The position numbers were made by a program, and so were the translations under genes. Shown piece by piece: positions 24,945 to 34,431 of a stretch of 63,108 nt of DNA. The notes under the pieces were generated by a model that was not told the origin of the DNA, did no database searches, and was given only the letters and a program-made list of their open reading frames with translations. Within the stretch, counting starts at the first letter, position 1, and every line of letters begins with the position of its first letter. The DNA is taken from positions 1,885,935 to 1,949,042 of the forward strand of contig JAAAFW010000015.1 in the NCBI GenBank assembly GCA_019352875.1, written 5' to 3'. Source of the DNA: Pedobacter cryoconitis. Its GTDB lineage: Bacteria > Bacteroidota > Bacteroidia > Sphingobacteriales > Sphingobacteriaceae.

Positions 24945-25772
24945 TTATCTTACCGGTTTTCCGGATGTAGAATTGAAATATTTCATGGCTTCCGGCAGAT
25001 CTTTCTGGATCTGTGCGATCCTTGTTGCATCTGCAGGGTGTGTACTTAGGAATTCAGGTGGCTTCTGTGATCCGCTGCTGACAGCAGCCATCCTTTGCCA
25101 GAAGCTTACAGCATTACTTGGGTTATATCCTGCCATAGACATAAAGATTAAACCCAGGTGATCTGCTTCCAGTTCTTGTGTCCGGGAGTTCGGTAAAAGG
25201 TAAAACCCTTGCGCACCGATACCATATACCTGGCTGATCACATTTTGTGTAATAGCCGATTTATTTCCAGTCGCAGCCCCCAATAAACCACCGACGCCTT
25301 CAGCTACTGCTGCTTTCGAGGCCCTTTCTGAGGAATGCTGTGCTATCGCATGTGCAATTTCATGGCCCATTACGGTTGCAAGACCAGCATCATCTTTAGC
25401 TACAGGAAGAATTCCTGAATACACAGCAACTTTTCCTCCTGGCATACACCAGGCATTGACTTCCTTGCTGTCAATAAGATTAAACTCCCATTTGAAACCC
25501 TGAATCTGCGAGGCATAACCATTTGCGTTCATATACTGCGTTACTGCAGCTGCTATCTTCTGGCCTATGTTCTTTACACGCTGCGCATCTGCATTATTTA
25601 AGATTTTAGTTTCAGGATTTTTAAGCAGGGTACTGTAACTCTGTGCAGCAGCTGTCTGCATTTCACTTTCATTTACAAAGCTAATCCTGGATCTGCCGGA
25701 AAGCGGAACCGTGGAACAAGATGAAGCGAACATTAAAACAGTTGCTGCCCCTGTAAGTATAATATGTTTCAT
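24945..25772 (-). CDS. M48 family metallopeptidase lipoprotein
   Basis: A 275-residue zinc protease anchored in the envelope. Lipobox FASSC places the lipidated cysteine at 19. The zinc motif HEIAH is at 137-141 and the third ligand lies in TQELEADHLG near 200. This is the LoiP/YcaL/Oma1-like group, which degrades damaged envelope proteins. Starts 45 bases downstream of plsY, and is probably the last gene of the DUF4783-nadC-plsY run. Confidence 0.9.
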   Translation of the reverse strand: MKHIILTGAATVLMFASSCSTVPLSGRSRISFVNESEMQTAAAQSYSTLLKNPETKILNNADAQRVKNIGQKIAAAVTQYMNANGYASQIQGFKWEFNLIDSKEVNAWCMPGGKVAVYSGILPVAKDDAGLATVMGHEIAHAIAQHSSERASKAAVAEGVGGLLGAATGNKSAITQNVISQVYGIGAQGFYLLPNSRTQELEADHLGLIFMSMAGYNPSNAVSFWQRMAAVSSGSQKPPEFLSTHPADATRIAQIQKDLPEAMKYFNSTSGKPVR

Positions 25773-25817
25773 TGGTTTATGATTAAATAGATTCTGGTCT
25801 GTAAAGCAACAACAATT

Positions 25818-26471
25818 TTACGTTGCGGATGTTTTCTTTTTGAAAAGATACACCTTCGATTCTTTGCCTTTCAAAAGGCGTTCCAAATTCTTCTGGTGTG
25901 TGACCAGAACCAGAATACAAACAACCATACTGTAAAGCACCTCTGATTTTATAGTTGAATGTAAGACGAATATGATTCCAAGGGGAAATGTAAAGCCCGC
26001 ACAAATAGAACTAAGTGATACGTATTTGGTAAGCAGTAAAGTGACTACAAAAACCAACACACAAAGCATTGCTGCCGGGAAATTGACCGCCAGGATCATC
26101 CCTAAAAGTGTGGCTACGCCTTTACCACCGCGAAATCCTGCAAAAACAGGAAAGAGATGTCCCATAACTGCCGTAACCCCAAGTGCCAATTCATAATTGA
26201 CAAACTGCGAAGAATTATGTGGTCCGGTAACGGACATTCCAATAAAGTAAGCCAGTTTGGTAGCAGTAAAACCTTTAGCGATATCAATGATCATAACAGC
26301 CAGACCTGCCTTTGTACCCAATACCCGAAAGGTATTAGTCGCACCCGCATTCCCACTGCCATATTCCCGCACGTCAATTCCATAAAAAGCCTGACCGAGC
26401 CATACCGCTGTAGGTATAGAGCCACACAAATAGGCCAGAATGACCGCTGAGATTGAATAAATGGATATCAT
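25818..26471 (-). CDS. plsY: Acyl-phosphate:glycerol-3-phosphate acyltransferase PlsY
   Basis: A 217-residue integral membrane acyltransferase that makes lysophosphatidate from acyl-phosphate and glycerol-3-phosphate. Five or so hydrophobic segments; the three family motifs are visible: GSIPTAVWLG near 17, GSGNAGATNTFRVLG near 38-52, and GHLFPVFAGFRGGKGVAT near 106-123. The basic C-terminal tail is cytosolic. Starts three bases after nadC, so the two are co-transcribed. Confidence 0.93.
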   Translation of the reverse strand: MISIYSISAVILAYLCGSIPTAVWLGQAFYGIDVREYGSGNAGATNTFRVLGTKAGLAVMIIDIAKGFTATKLAYFIGMSVTGPHNSSQFVNYELALGVTAVMGHLFPVFAGFRGGKGVATLLGMILAVNFPAAMLCVLVFVVTLLLTKYVSLSSICAGFTFPLGIIFVLHSTIKSEVLYSMVVCILVLVTHQKNLERLLKGKESKVYLFKKKTSAT

Positions 26472-26474
26472 ACC

Positions 26475-27317
26475 TTAAAAGGCTTTTAAACTCATGTCCA
26501 GACTTTTCACGGAATGGGTTAAAGCTCCCATAGAAATATAATCTACACCGCATGCCGCGTAATCAGCTATAGTTTCCGGTGTGATTCCACCAGATGCCTC
26601 TGTGATATACTTGCCATTAATCGTCTCTACTGCCTGACGTAAATCTGCAAAGCTGAAGTTATCCAGCATAATCCTGTTAACCATGCCCTGGTCCAGAACC
26701 TGCTGTAATTCATCCAGATTTCTGACTTCTATCTCTATTTCCAGCTCTTTACCAGTCTGCGTCAGATAGTTATTTGCTGCTATAATTGCTTTTGCTATTC
26801 CACCTGCATAATCAACATGATTGTCTTTAATAAGGATCATATCGTATAAACCGGTTCTGTGATTAACCCCTCCACCTATGCGTACAGCCCACTTTTCAAG
26901 ATAGCGTAGCCCCGGTGTAGTTTTACGGGTATCAAGGAGCTGTGCAGATGTTCCTTCCAATAATTTAACTGTATCCCGGGTTTTAGTGGCAATACCACTC
27001 ATTCGCTGCATACAGTTAAGTACCAGTCTTTCTGCAAGAAGAATAGAACGGCTGCTACCGGATACGGTAAAAGCAATATCTCCGTATTTAACTTCATCAC
27101 CATCTTTCAGCAGGATTTCAACCTGAAGTTTTTCATCTACTTCTGCGAAAATCTCCAATGCGAGCGTAACTCCTGCAAGGATACCTGGTTCTTTAATAAG
27201 TAGTTTAGCTTTTCCGGTTGCCCCTTCTGGAATAGTGGAGCGTGAAGTATGGTCGCCATCACCGAGGTCCTCAGCGATAGCATTTTTAATAAATTGGTGT
27301 ATTAATTCCGTATCCAA
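26475..27317 (-). CDS. nadC: Nicotinate-nucleotide pyrophosphorylase (carboxylating)
   Basis: A 280-residue quinolinate phosphoribosyltransferase of NAD synthesis. Motifs: DTRKTTPGLR near 136, the KWAVRIGGGVNHR segment near 152 that binds quinolinate, and LIKDNH near 172. The start is TTG at 27317: no ATG exists upstream before the in-frame stop, and later methionines would remove the conserved N-terminus. A -7 element 17 bases upstream supports this start. Followed by plsY at three bases. nadA and nadB are not in the window. Confidence 0.93.
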   Translation of the reverse strand: MDTELIHQFIKNAIAEDLGDGDHTSRSTIPEGATGKAKLLIKEPGILAGVTLALEIFAEVDEKLQVEILLKDGDEVKYGDIAFTVSGSSRSILLAERLVLNCMQRMSGIATKTRDTVKLLEGTSAQLLDTRKTTPGLRYLEKWAVRIGGGVNHRTGLYDMILIKDNHVDYAGGIAKAIIAANNYLTQTGKELEIEIEVRNLDELQQVLDQGMVNRIMLDNFSFADLRQAVETINGKYITEASGGITPETIADYAACGVDYISMGALTHSVKSLDMSLKAF

Positions 27318-27333
27318 ATCAAGTATTTTAGAT

Positions 27334-27341
27334 CAAAAATA
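27334..27341 (-). promoter_or_regulatory. -7 element of nadC
   Basis: TATTTTTG on the minus strand fits TAnnTTTG and supports the TTG start of nadC with a leader of about ten bases. Confidence 0.5.
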
Positions 27342-27365
27342 GCATTTTTACGTAAATTAGTGCTA

Positions 27366-27761
27366 CTATTTATCTGGTTCGATTCTTAATTCAGTGATAA
27401 AAAATGTGTTACCTGTCTTTTTAAGCGTCACCGCCACCCGGAACCTGCCACTTTTAGTTATCAGTGACAACACTCCGAAACGGTAATTGGGGTTCGTATT
27501 AATCAGGTGCACAACAGTGGAATTAACCGGCGGACTCTTAATAAAAAAGTCGCGCAGAATCTGTTCGGCCTGAGCCTTGGAATAAGAGTCTTCATTATCA
27601 TTCACAGACAGTTCCACAGCAGGAGCGAAATTTTTACTGATTTCTTTAGTATTCGCAGACTTGAAAAGCTGAGCAATATTATCAACAATATCCCCCTGAA
27701 ATAATGCAGGCTGGGCGAAATGCGTCAATAAAATCAATACCGGAAAAAAGGATCTAATCAT
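27366..27761 (-). CDS. DUF4783 domain-containing exported protein
   Basis: A 131-residue protein with a signal peptide (about 1-22) and a compact mature domain of the DUF4783 type. The ISKNFAPAVELSV and SYSKAQAEQILRDFF segments and a closing beta strand FFITELRIEP give an NTF2-like pattern of helix then curved sheet. The role is unknown. It directly precedes nadC on the same strand with 48 bases between; nadC also has its own -7 element, so the link is loose. Confidence 0.85.
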   Translation of the reverse strand: MIRSFFPVLILLTHFAQPALFQGDIVDNIAQLFKSANTKEISKNFAPAVELSVNDNEDSYSKAQAEQILRDFFIKSPPVNSTVVHLINTNPNYRFGVLSLITKSGRFRVAVTLKKTGNTFFITELRIEPDK

Positions 27762-27851
27762 AGATTAAAGATAACAATTTATTGGAACACAAATTATGCC
27801 ATTTGCATCACATAAATAAGAAATAGATTATCGACCAAACCGCATTAAGGT

Positions 27852-27859
27852 TATATTTG
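27852..27859 (+). promoter_or_regulatory. -7 element of gpmI
   Basis: TATATTTG fits TAnnTTTG, 38 bases before the gpmI ATG. Confidence 0.5.
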
Positions 27860-27897
27860 TTAGGTTAACAATTTGCCGGAACTCAATTCTATATAAA

Positions 27898-29418
27898 ATG
27901 AACAATAAAAAAGTAATGCTCCTGATCCTGGACGGCTGGGGTTATGGAAAACAAGATAATTCAGACGCAGCTTATGCTGCCAATACTCCTTTCTTTGATT
28001 CTTTGCTCAAACAATACCCGAACTCTAAACTGGAAGCATCCGGTGAAGCCGTTGGCCTTCCGGCAGGACAAATGGGGAATTCAGAAGTCGGGCACATGAA
28101 CCTCGGTGCCGGACGTGTAGTTTATCAGGAACTTGGACGGATCAACAAAGCAATTAGTGATGGTTCAATCAAAACCAATCCAACACTGACCGAAGCTTTT
28201 GCATACGCTAAAAACAACAATAAACCTGTGCATTTTATCGGGCTTTTATCTGATGGTGGGGTACATGCCCATATTAACCATCTTAAAGGCTTGTGTGATG
28301 CTGCAGGTGAAGCTGGCTTAAATGATGTATTTGTACATGCATTTCTGGATGGCCGTGATACTGACCCTAATTCAGGTCTTGGTTTTGTGAAAGATCTTCA
28401 AAGTCATCTCGCCGGATCAACTGGTAAACTGGCAAGTTTAATTGGAAGATATTATGCAATGGACAGAGATTCTCGCTGGGAAAGAGTAAGTCTGGCTTAC
28501 AACCTGCTTACACATGCTACCGGCGATCAGACAAACGACCCTATCGCTGCTATAGAAAAATCCTATGCTGAAGGTATTACTGATGAGTTTATCAAGCCAA
28601 TTGCTGTTACTGGCGCCGATAACAAACCTGTAGCTGTAATCCAGCCGGATGATGTAGTGATCTGTTTCAATTACAGAACTGACCGTGGACGCGAAATTAC
28701 CGCAGCTTTAACCCAGAATGATTATCCTGAGTTTAACATGCACAAACTGCCATTATACTATGTGACTATGACAACGTATGATGAGAATTTTAAAGATGTC
28801 AAAGTAATTTTCACCAAAGATGATTTAACCAATACACTTGGAGAGGTTCTTGAACGTAACCATAAAAACCAGATACGTATTGCGGAGACTGAAAAATATC
28901 CGCATGTTACCTTCTTCTTTTCAGGTGGTAGAGAGCAGGAATTTGAGAATGAGAAAAGAATTATGGTTCCTTCACCAAAAGTTGCAACATATGACCTTCA
29001 GCCGGAAATGAGCGCTGCCGGAATTACTGAAGCTATTGTAAAAGAAATGGAAACCGGTTGGGCAGATTTTATATGCCTGAACTTTGCCAATCCGGACATG
29101 GTTGGTCATACAGGTGTTTTCCAGGCAGTAGTTAAAGCAGTGGAAACTGCAGACCATTGTGCAGAGACCGTAGTTAAAAAAGGTCTGGAAAATGGGTATG
29201 CTTTTATCATTCTGGCTGACCATGGTAATTCAGAATTCATGGTTAACAACGACGGTTCTGTCAACACAGCCCATACCACTAACCTTGTGCCTTGTATTCT
29301 TGTCGGAACGGAATACCAAACTATTGCCGACGGTAAACTCGGAGACGTAGCCCCTACTATCCTCAAAATAATGGGTATTGAAAAACCGGAAATAATGACT
29401 GGAAATTCACTGATTTAA
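27898..29418 (+). CDS. gpmI: 2,3-bisphosphoglycerate-independent phosphoglycerate mutase
   Basis: A 506-residue two-domain phosphoglycerate mutase of glycolysis and gluconeogenesis. The phosphatase domain begins LLILDGWGYG with the metal-binding aspartate at 12; the phosphoserine nucleophile lies in MGNSEVGHMNLGAGR near 62. The transferase domain insertion (about 77-310) carries HAFLDGRDTDP and the C-terminal metal ligands lie in NFANPDMVGHTG and ADHGNSE. Full family length. The last base of its stop overlaps the ATG of a small lipoprotein gene. Confidence 0.97.
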   Translation: MNNKKVMLLILDGWGYGKQDNSDAAYAANTPFFDSLLKQYPNSKLEASGEAVGLPAGQMGNSEVGHMNLGAGRVVYQELGRINKAISDGSIKTNPTLTEAFAYAKNNNKPVHFIGLLSDGGVHAHINHLKGLCDAAGEAGLNDVFVHAFLDGRDTDPNSGLGFVKDLQSHLAGSTGKLASLIGRYYAMDRDSRWERVSLAYNLLTHATGDQTNDPIAAIEKSYAEGITDEFIKPIAVTGADNKPVAVIQPDDVVICFNYRTDRGREITAALTQNDYPEFNMHKLPLYYVTMTTYDENFKDVKVIFTKDDLTNTLGEVLERNHKNQIRIAETEKYPHVTFFFSGGREQEFENEKRIMVPSPKVATYDLQPEMSAAGITEAIVKEMETGWADFICLNFANPDMVGHTGVFQAVVKAVETADHCAETVVKKGLENGYAFIILADHGNSEFMVNNDGSVNTAHTTNLVPCILVGTEYQTIADGKLGDVAPTILKIMGIEKPEIMTGNSLI

Positions 29419-29957
29419 TGAAATTTATTTTTAAAATTCCGTTAGGTTTCCTGATGATGGCTTCGGCCTGCAGTAATCCGGAGCCCGGAAAAAAGACTCC
29501 AGATAAATCTTATTTTGATCTGAAAGGTTATTTTGCTGCTGAAGCTTTGACACTTCAGCAGCAAAATCCGCTGATCAGCAAAACAGTTGTACTTAATGGC
29601 AATCAGGAAGAAAAGAAACTGCAGATTGCCGACTGGTCGAAAGAGCTGAGTATATTTATCGATGCAGATATTAATAAACCTGCGTGGAAAGGTGAATTTA
29701 CACATACTGTAACTGACAGCCTGGAGTCATACACTACAAAAAATGAGAAGATACCTGTCAGAAAAGTAGATCTGCACAGATCTGGTAGTACTATTGATGA
29801 AATCAGCATTATTCTCCATACCAATAATTCTTTGTATGACTCTGCTGACACTCTGGTCTACAAACCAGGTAAGTTATACCAGATTAATAAATCTCAGAAA
29901 ATAAGATTAATGGAACAAAAGAGCTACCTGATTCGCGGTGTTTTCCCTGAGAAATAA
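29418..29957 (+). CDS. Hypothetical lipoprotein
   Basis: A 179-residue protein with a lipoprotein signal: hydrophobic core to MMASAC, lipidated cysteine at 18. The mature part is mainly beta-like with no recognised domain. Translationally coupled to gpmI through a one-base TAATG overlap and followed by a strong terminator, so it is the last gene of that unit. Related lipoproteins commonly follow gpmI in Pedobacter-like genomes to my recollection, but the function is unknown. Confidence 0.8.
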   Translation: MKFIFKIPLGFLMMASACSNPEPGKKTPDKSYFDLKGYFAAEALTLQQQNPLISKTVVLNGNQEEKKLQIADWSKELSIFIDADINKPAWKGEFTHTVTDSLESYTTKNEKIPVRKVDLHRSGSTIDEISIILHTNNSLYDSADTLVYKPGKLYQINKSQKIRLMEQKSYLIRGVFPEK

Positions 29958-29981
29958 AAACATCATGATATTTGATTAAAT

Positions 29982-30017
29982 AAAAAGAGCCTTTTCCAAT
30001 TGGAAAAGGCTCTTTTT
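29982..30017. terminator. Bidirectional terminator
   Basis: AAAAAGAGCCTTTTCCA pairs with 30001-30017 (17 bp), ending in five T. It serves the gpmI unit and perhaps the opposing TPR gene. Confidence 0.93.
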
Positions 30018-30047
30018 GTTTAATGTATTCAGCTAATTAATTGTGCC

Positions 30048-30677
30048 TTATTTAAGGCTTGAAATCTGGGCTTTTACATAATCAATCAGTGAGATGATGT
30101 CTTTACGCAGAGGTTGTACGGTTAATACTTTCTGAAAATCTGCTATAGAGTTATTAAACAGCGCCACACAAGCTTCTTTTTCTACCTTCTTTTTAATCTT
30201 GTAAGATTTATAGATCGCATAATCTTTATATGCCAAACCTCTGTTTTGCAATAACTGAGTATCTTCTTCACCATTAATCTCAATTGCTTTCGTGAAATCT
30301 TTAATTGCAGACTGATAAAAGTTTTCACGCATCTGATTCAGCGATTCTTTAGGATCATTAGCTACATTCTGTCTGGCTTTTCCACGGTAGTAATAGGCAG
30401 AATAATCAGCTGGCTTAATAGTAATTAACCGGCTGTAAGTTTCTATTGAATTTTCAAAATCACCGCACTGAAAGTAAGAATAGCCCAACATTTTTAACAC
30501 GCTTGGATTATTTGGTGTTTTGGAATCAGCTTTCTCTAACTGCGCAACTGCTCCTTTGTAATCACCTTTCATCATAGCCTGCATACCTAATTTATCATAT
30601 CCACCGCTCTGGGCGTATCCTGAATAGGCTGATAATACGAACAATATGACAAGTGCTTTTTTAATGTTATTCATCAA
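30048..30677 (-). CDS. Exported tetratricopeptide repeat protein
   Basis: A 209-residue protein with a signal peptide (about 1-22, ending SGYAQ) and about four TPR units at 25-205, for example MMKGDYKGAVAQLEKADSKTP and CGDFENSIETYSRLITIKP. TPRs are protein-binding helical scaffolds; the partner is unknown. There are two adjacent ATG codons at the start, either usable. Monocistronic. Confidence 0.85.
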   Translation of the reverse strand: MMNNIKKALVILFVLSAYSGYAQSGGYDKLGMQAMMKGDYKGAVAQLEKADSKTPNNPSVLKMLGYSYFQCGDFENSIETYSRLITIKPADYSAYYYRGKARQNVANDPKESLNQMRENFYQSAIKDFTKAIEINGEEDTQLLQNRGLAYKDYAIYKSYKIKKKVEKEACVALFNNSIADFQKVLTVQPLRKDIISLIDYVKAQISSLK

Positions 30678-30847
30678 TAGTTAATTATAAAAAAATAAAG
30701 ATATAAAATCGTCGTAATTTGATACTAAAATTCGAGTGTTTTATTTACACCACTCTGTTTAACGCCAAAAACAAGATATTATGATAACCAAAGCAATTTA
30801 AATTAAACAAGCTGACTTTTTAACAGGCAATTGAAATAATTCAGGCT

Positions 30848-30864
30848 TTGGCACAACAGTTGAA
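30848..30864 (+). promoter_or_regulatory. Possible sigma-54 promoter upstream of lon
   Basis: TTGGCAC (30848-30854), five bases, then TTGAA. The GG-N10-GA spacing equals the -24/-12 layout; only the final C of TTGC is changed. About 85 bases before the lon ATG. Confidence 0.4.
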
Positions 30865-30898
30865 ATTATAAGCTATCATATAGAATTACAATTTTTAT

Positions 30899-30929
30899 AA
30901 ACGGCATACTGTCAGAATGTCGTTTTTTT
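30899..30929 (+). promoter_or_regulatory. Terminator-like hairpin in lon leader
   Basis: AAACGGCAT (30899-30907) can pair with ATGTCGTTT (30917-30925, one G-U) followed by a T-run. No plus-strand gene ends here, so it could attenuate lon transcription. Confidence 0.45.
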
Positions 30930-30948
30930 ACTTTAGAAAGGCCTATTA

Positions 30949-33420
30949 ATGAGTATAAAAGATCAATTTGATTTTGGCAATGCACTACCCATCATAAATG
31001 AAGACACTGAATTTTTCCCACTAATGTCCCAACAGGATGAAGATGAGATGAATAACGAGGATACGCCCGAGATTTTAGCTATACTTCCGCTACGGAATAC
31101 AGTTTTATTTCCAGGAGTTGTCATTCCAATCACTGTCGGAAGGGATAAGTCTATCAAGCTTATTAAAGAAGCTTATAAAGGGGATAAGATCATCGGTGTT
31201 GTCTCCCAGACAGACGTGTCTATTGAAGATCCTACATTTGATCAGTTAAATAAGGTCGGTACGGTAGCCCATATTATAAAAATGCTGCAAATGCCTGATG
31301 GCAATACAACTGTCATCATCCAGGGAAAACAGCGATTCCGTCTGATTGAAGAAATTCAATCTGATCCATATATTAAAGTAACCATCAGTAAATTCGACGA
31401 GGTTAAATTCAAGAAAGACAAAGAGTTTAAAGCTCTTGTTGCGTCTATCCGTGAAATGTCCTCCCAAATAATCCAGCTCTCACCAAATATTCCAAGTGAA
31501 GCTGCTATGGCACTTAAAAATATCGAAAGTACTTCTTTTCTGATCAATTTCATCTCGTCTAATATGAATGCAGATGTTAAAGACAAACAGAAAATGCTCG
31601 AGATGGATAACCTCCGGGAGCGTGCACTGATGGTCATGGAACTGCTGACACTGGAACTGCAGATGCTGGAATTAAAAAACCAGATTCAGCACAAGGTCCG
31701 GACAGATCTGGATAAACAACAACGTGATTATTTCTTAAATCAGCAATTGAAAACTATCCAGGAGGAGCTGGGTGGAAATTCTTCTGATCTGGAATATGAA
31801 GCGCTGGAAATAAGGGCTAAGAAGAAAAAATGGTCAGTAGAGGTTAAGGGTCATTTCCACAAAGAGCTGGAGAAACTGGGCCGCATGAATCCTGCTGCAC
31901 CGGATTACTCTATTCAGATGAATTATCTGGAATTATTACTGGATCTGCCCTGGGGAGATTTCACTAAAGATAATTTTGACCTTAAGCGTGCGCAGCGTGT
32001 CCTGGACAAGGATCATTTCGGACTCGAGAAAGTCAAACAACGTATTATTGAATACCTGGCTGTTCTTAAGCTGAAGAAAGATATGAAAGCGCCTATTCTT
32101 TGTTTGGTAGGCCCTCCGGGAGTTGGTAAAACATCTCTTGGAAAGTCCATTGCCAAAGCTTTGAACCGTAAATATGTGCGCATGGCACTTGGTGGTATCA
32201 GAGATGAAGCTGAAATACGCGGACACCGCAAGACTTATATTGGTGCAATGCCAGGCAGAATTATCCAGTCTATTAAAAAAGCTGGTGCTGCCAATCCGGT
32301 TTTTGTATTGGACGAAATTGATAAAGTTGGTTCTGATTTCAGGGGTGATCCTTCTTCTGCCCTGCTGGAAGTACTGGATCCAGAGCAAAACAGTGCGTTT
32401 AACGACCATTATGTGGAAGCTGATTACGATCTGTCAAATGTTTTATTTATCGCAACAGCCAATTCACTAAGTACTATTCAGCCAGCTTTACTGGACAGAA
32501 TGGAGATTATTGAAGTGAACGGTTATACTATAGAGGAAAAAATTGAGATCGCAAAAAAATACCTGCTTCCTAAACAAAAGGAACAGCACGGTATTAAAAC
32601 TAAAGATATCACGTTACGTTCTGCCCTGATCGAAAAGGTTATTGAGGACTACACGCGCGAATCTGGTGTACGTGGTCTGGAGAAGAAAATTGGCTCACTG
32701 GTTCGTGGAATTGCGACCAAAATCGCTATGGAAGAACCTTATGAACCTGCATTAACAAATGCCGATGTGGAACGTATTCTTGGTGCTCCTATCTACGATA
32801 AGGATCTTTACGAAGGAAATGAAGTTGCCGGCGTAGTAACAGGCTTAGCCTGGACGCAGGTTGGCGGAGACATTCTTTTTATTGAAGCAAGTCTGAGCCC
32901 GGGAAAAGGAAAACTGACACTGACAGGTAATCTTGGCGATGTCATGAAAGAGTCTGCCGTAATTGCACTGGCCTATCTTCGTGCTCATGCAGATCAGTTT
33001 GGAATTGCTTTCGAATTATTTGACAAGTGGGATGTCCATGTTCACGTACCCGCAGGTGCTACACCGAAAGACGGCCCTTCTGCCGGTATTACGATGTTAA
33101 CAGCACTAACGTCTGCATTTACGCAGCGTAAAGTGAAATCTAACCTGGCAATGACGGGTGAAATCACACTTCGCGGAAAAGTATTGCCGGTTGGTGGTAT
33201 TAAGGAAAAAATCCTTGCGGCCAAGCGTGCGAATATTAAAGAAATTATTCTTTGTAAATCAAACCGCAAGGATATTCTGGAGATTAAAGAAAGTTATATC
33301 AAGGACCTGAATTTCCACTACGTTACGGAAATGAGAGAGGTAGTCGAACTGGCTTTAATGAAAGATCAGGTCAAAAACCCTCAGAATCTGACAATAAATA
33401 CTAAATCGGACACAATCTGA
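30949..33420 (+). CDS. lon: Endopeptidase La (ATP-dependent Lon protease)
   Basis: An 823-residue AAA+ protease degrading misfolded and regulatory proteins. The N-terminal LON domain (about 40-240) starts with LPLRNTVLFPGVVIP, the AAA+ module has Walker A GPPGVGKT at 388-395 and Walker B FVLDEIDK near 452, and the C-terminal protease domain has the Ser-Lys dyad: S711 in PKDGPSAG and K754 in GGIKEK, the same 43-residue spacing as in E. coli Lon. Full length. Own long leader of about 270 bases with a possible sigma-54 site and a hairpin; closed by a terminator. Confidence 0.97.
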   Translation: MSIKDQFDFGNALPIINEDTEFFPLMSQQDEDEMNNEDTPEILAILPLRNTVLFPGVVIPITVGRDKSIKLIKEAYKGDKIIGVVSQTDVSIEDPTFDQLNKVGTVAHIIKMLQMPDGNTTVIIQGKQRFRLIEEIQSDPYIKVTISKFDEVKFKKDKEFKALVASIREMSSQIIQLSPNIPSEAAMALKNIESTSFLINFISSNMNADVKDKQKMLEMDNLRERALMVMELLTLELQMLELKNQIQHKVRTDLDKQQRDYFLNQQLKTIQEELGGNSSDLEYEALEIRAKKKKWSVEVKGHFHKELEKLGRMNPAAPDYSIQMNYLELLLDLPWGDFTKDNFDLKRAQRVLDKDHFGLEKVKQRIIEYLAVLKLKKDMKAPILCLVGPPGVGKTSLGKSIAKALNRKYVRMALGGIRDEAEIRGHRKTYIGAMPGRIIQSIKKAGAANPVFVLDEIDKVGSDFRGDPSSALLEVLDPEQNSAFNDHYVEADYDLSNVLFIATANSLSTIQPALLDRMEIIEVNGYTIEEKIEIAKKYLLPKQKEQHGIKTKDITLRSALIEKVIEDYTRESGVRGLEKKIGSLVRGIATKIAMEEPYEPALTNADVERILGAPIYDKDLYEGNEVAGVVTGLAWTQVGGDILFIEASLSPGKGKLTLTGNLGDVMKESAVIALAYLRAHADQFGIAFELFDKWDVHVHVPAGATPKDGPSAGITMLTALTSAFTQRKVKSNLAMTGEITLRGKVLPVGGIKEKILAAKRANIKEIILCKSNRKDILEIKESYIKDLNFHYVTEMREVVELALMKDQVKNPQNLTINTKSDTI

Positions 33421-33439
33421 TTTTAAAGATATAAATTAG

Positions 33440-33467
33440 AGCCCCGGCAATCCGGGGCTTTTTTTTT
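33440..33467 (+). terminator. Intrinsic terminator after lon
   Basis: AGCCCCGG, loop CAAT, CCGGGGCT and a long T-run. Confidence 0.93.
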
Positions 33468-33475
33468 GAATTCAC

Positions 33476-34429
33476 ATGAAATATTACGGATACTTATCTT
33501 TCTTCTTTCTGATCCTGCTGGGCTGTTCCGCCCAAGCACAAAACTTCCGGAATGAATTTGGCTTTAACAGTGATAACGACTCTTACCTCGGTCAGGGGTC
33601 TGACCGCTATTATACAAATGGTCTCTTTCTGAATTTCAGACACGCTCCTGATCAACAGCAGCTGAAAGAAGGGCTGGAAAAAAAGATTTACTCTGTTACG
33701 CTCGGACAACAGATGTTTAACCCTTATTCTGGTTATGCTCCTGATCCGGCAAAACAGGACCGTCCGTTTGCGGGATATCTTTTTGCAGAAGCGGGTTTAC
33801 AGCTTTTATACAGCAATGAAAGTATCCTGAAAACAAAAGTTCAGGTGGGAACAACTGGTAAAAACTCTTTAGCGCAGGCCGGGCAGAAATTGCTGCATAA
33901 AACTTTTGGGTTCTATGAAACTGCTGGTTGGGACCAGCAAATCAAAAATGAACTGGCCATCAATTTATCTGCGCAATACACCCGCCTTTTAACAAGGTTT
34001 GCCGAAGACGCAGTGGACCTTTCACTGGATAGCTATGCCAATCTGGGAACCACATTTAGTGGTGCTGGTGCAGGACTGCTTATCCGGACAGGAAAAATTA
34101 ACCAGCTCTTTAATGCTGCATATAGCAATGCCGTAATTGGCAACCAGCCAAAAACAAAAGCTTTGGTTAAGCACGAAATATTTTTCTATGCCAGGCCGCA
34201 GCTGAATGTAGTGGCTTATGATGCCACTATACAGGGAAGTATGTTCAATAATAATAGCCCGGTTACTTTTAGTACAAAACCAATCGTATTTAGCCAATTA
34301 ATAGGTATTAACTATAGTTCTCAGCGCTTTAGTGCAGATTACAGTATGACTTTTAAAACCAAAGAGGTAAAAAGCACCGCAGCTGCCCACCAGTTTGGAA
34401 CAATTAGCCTGGCCTACCGTTTCAATTAA
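33476..34429 (+). CDS. LpxR-like outer-membrane lipid A deacylase family protein
   Basis: A 317-residue predicted outer-membrane beta-barrel. Signal peptide about 1-21 (ending SAQAQ; a cysteine at 17 is part of the core). The LpxR family signature is visible: NDSYLG then DRYYTNGLFLNF near 35-53 (the catalytic-site asparagine/aspartate and calcium region), and DRPFAGYLFAE near 95. LpxR removes the 3'-acyloxyacyl group from lipid A. C-terminal residue is N, after an aromatic-rich final strand. Alone, between the lon terminator and the opposing arfB gene. Confidence 0.85.
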   Translation: MKYYGYLSFFFLILLGCSAQAQNFRNEFGFNSDNDSYLGQGSDRYYTNGLFLNFRHAPDQQQLKEGLEKKIYSVTLGQQMFNPYSGYAPDPAKQDRPFAGYLFAEAGLQLLYSNESILKTKVQVGTTGKNSLAQAGQKLLHKTFGFYETAGWDQQIKNELAINLSAQYTRLLTRFAEDAVDLSLDSYANLGTTFSGAGAGLLIRTGKINQLFNAAYSNAVIGNQPKTKALVKHEIFFYARPQLNVVAYDATIQGSMFNNNSPVTFSTKPIVFSQLIGINYSSQRFSADYSMTFKTKEVKSTAAAHQFGTISLAYRFN

Positions 34430-34431
34430 TA

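Noticed and set aside
25783..26004. Open frame overlapping plsY
   Set aside because: It lies in another frame of a well-supported gene and has no family features.
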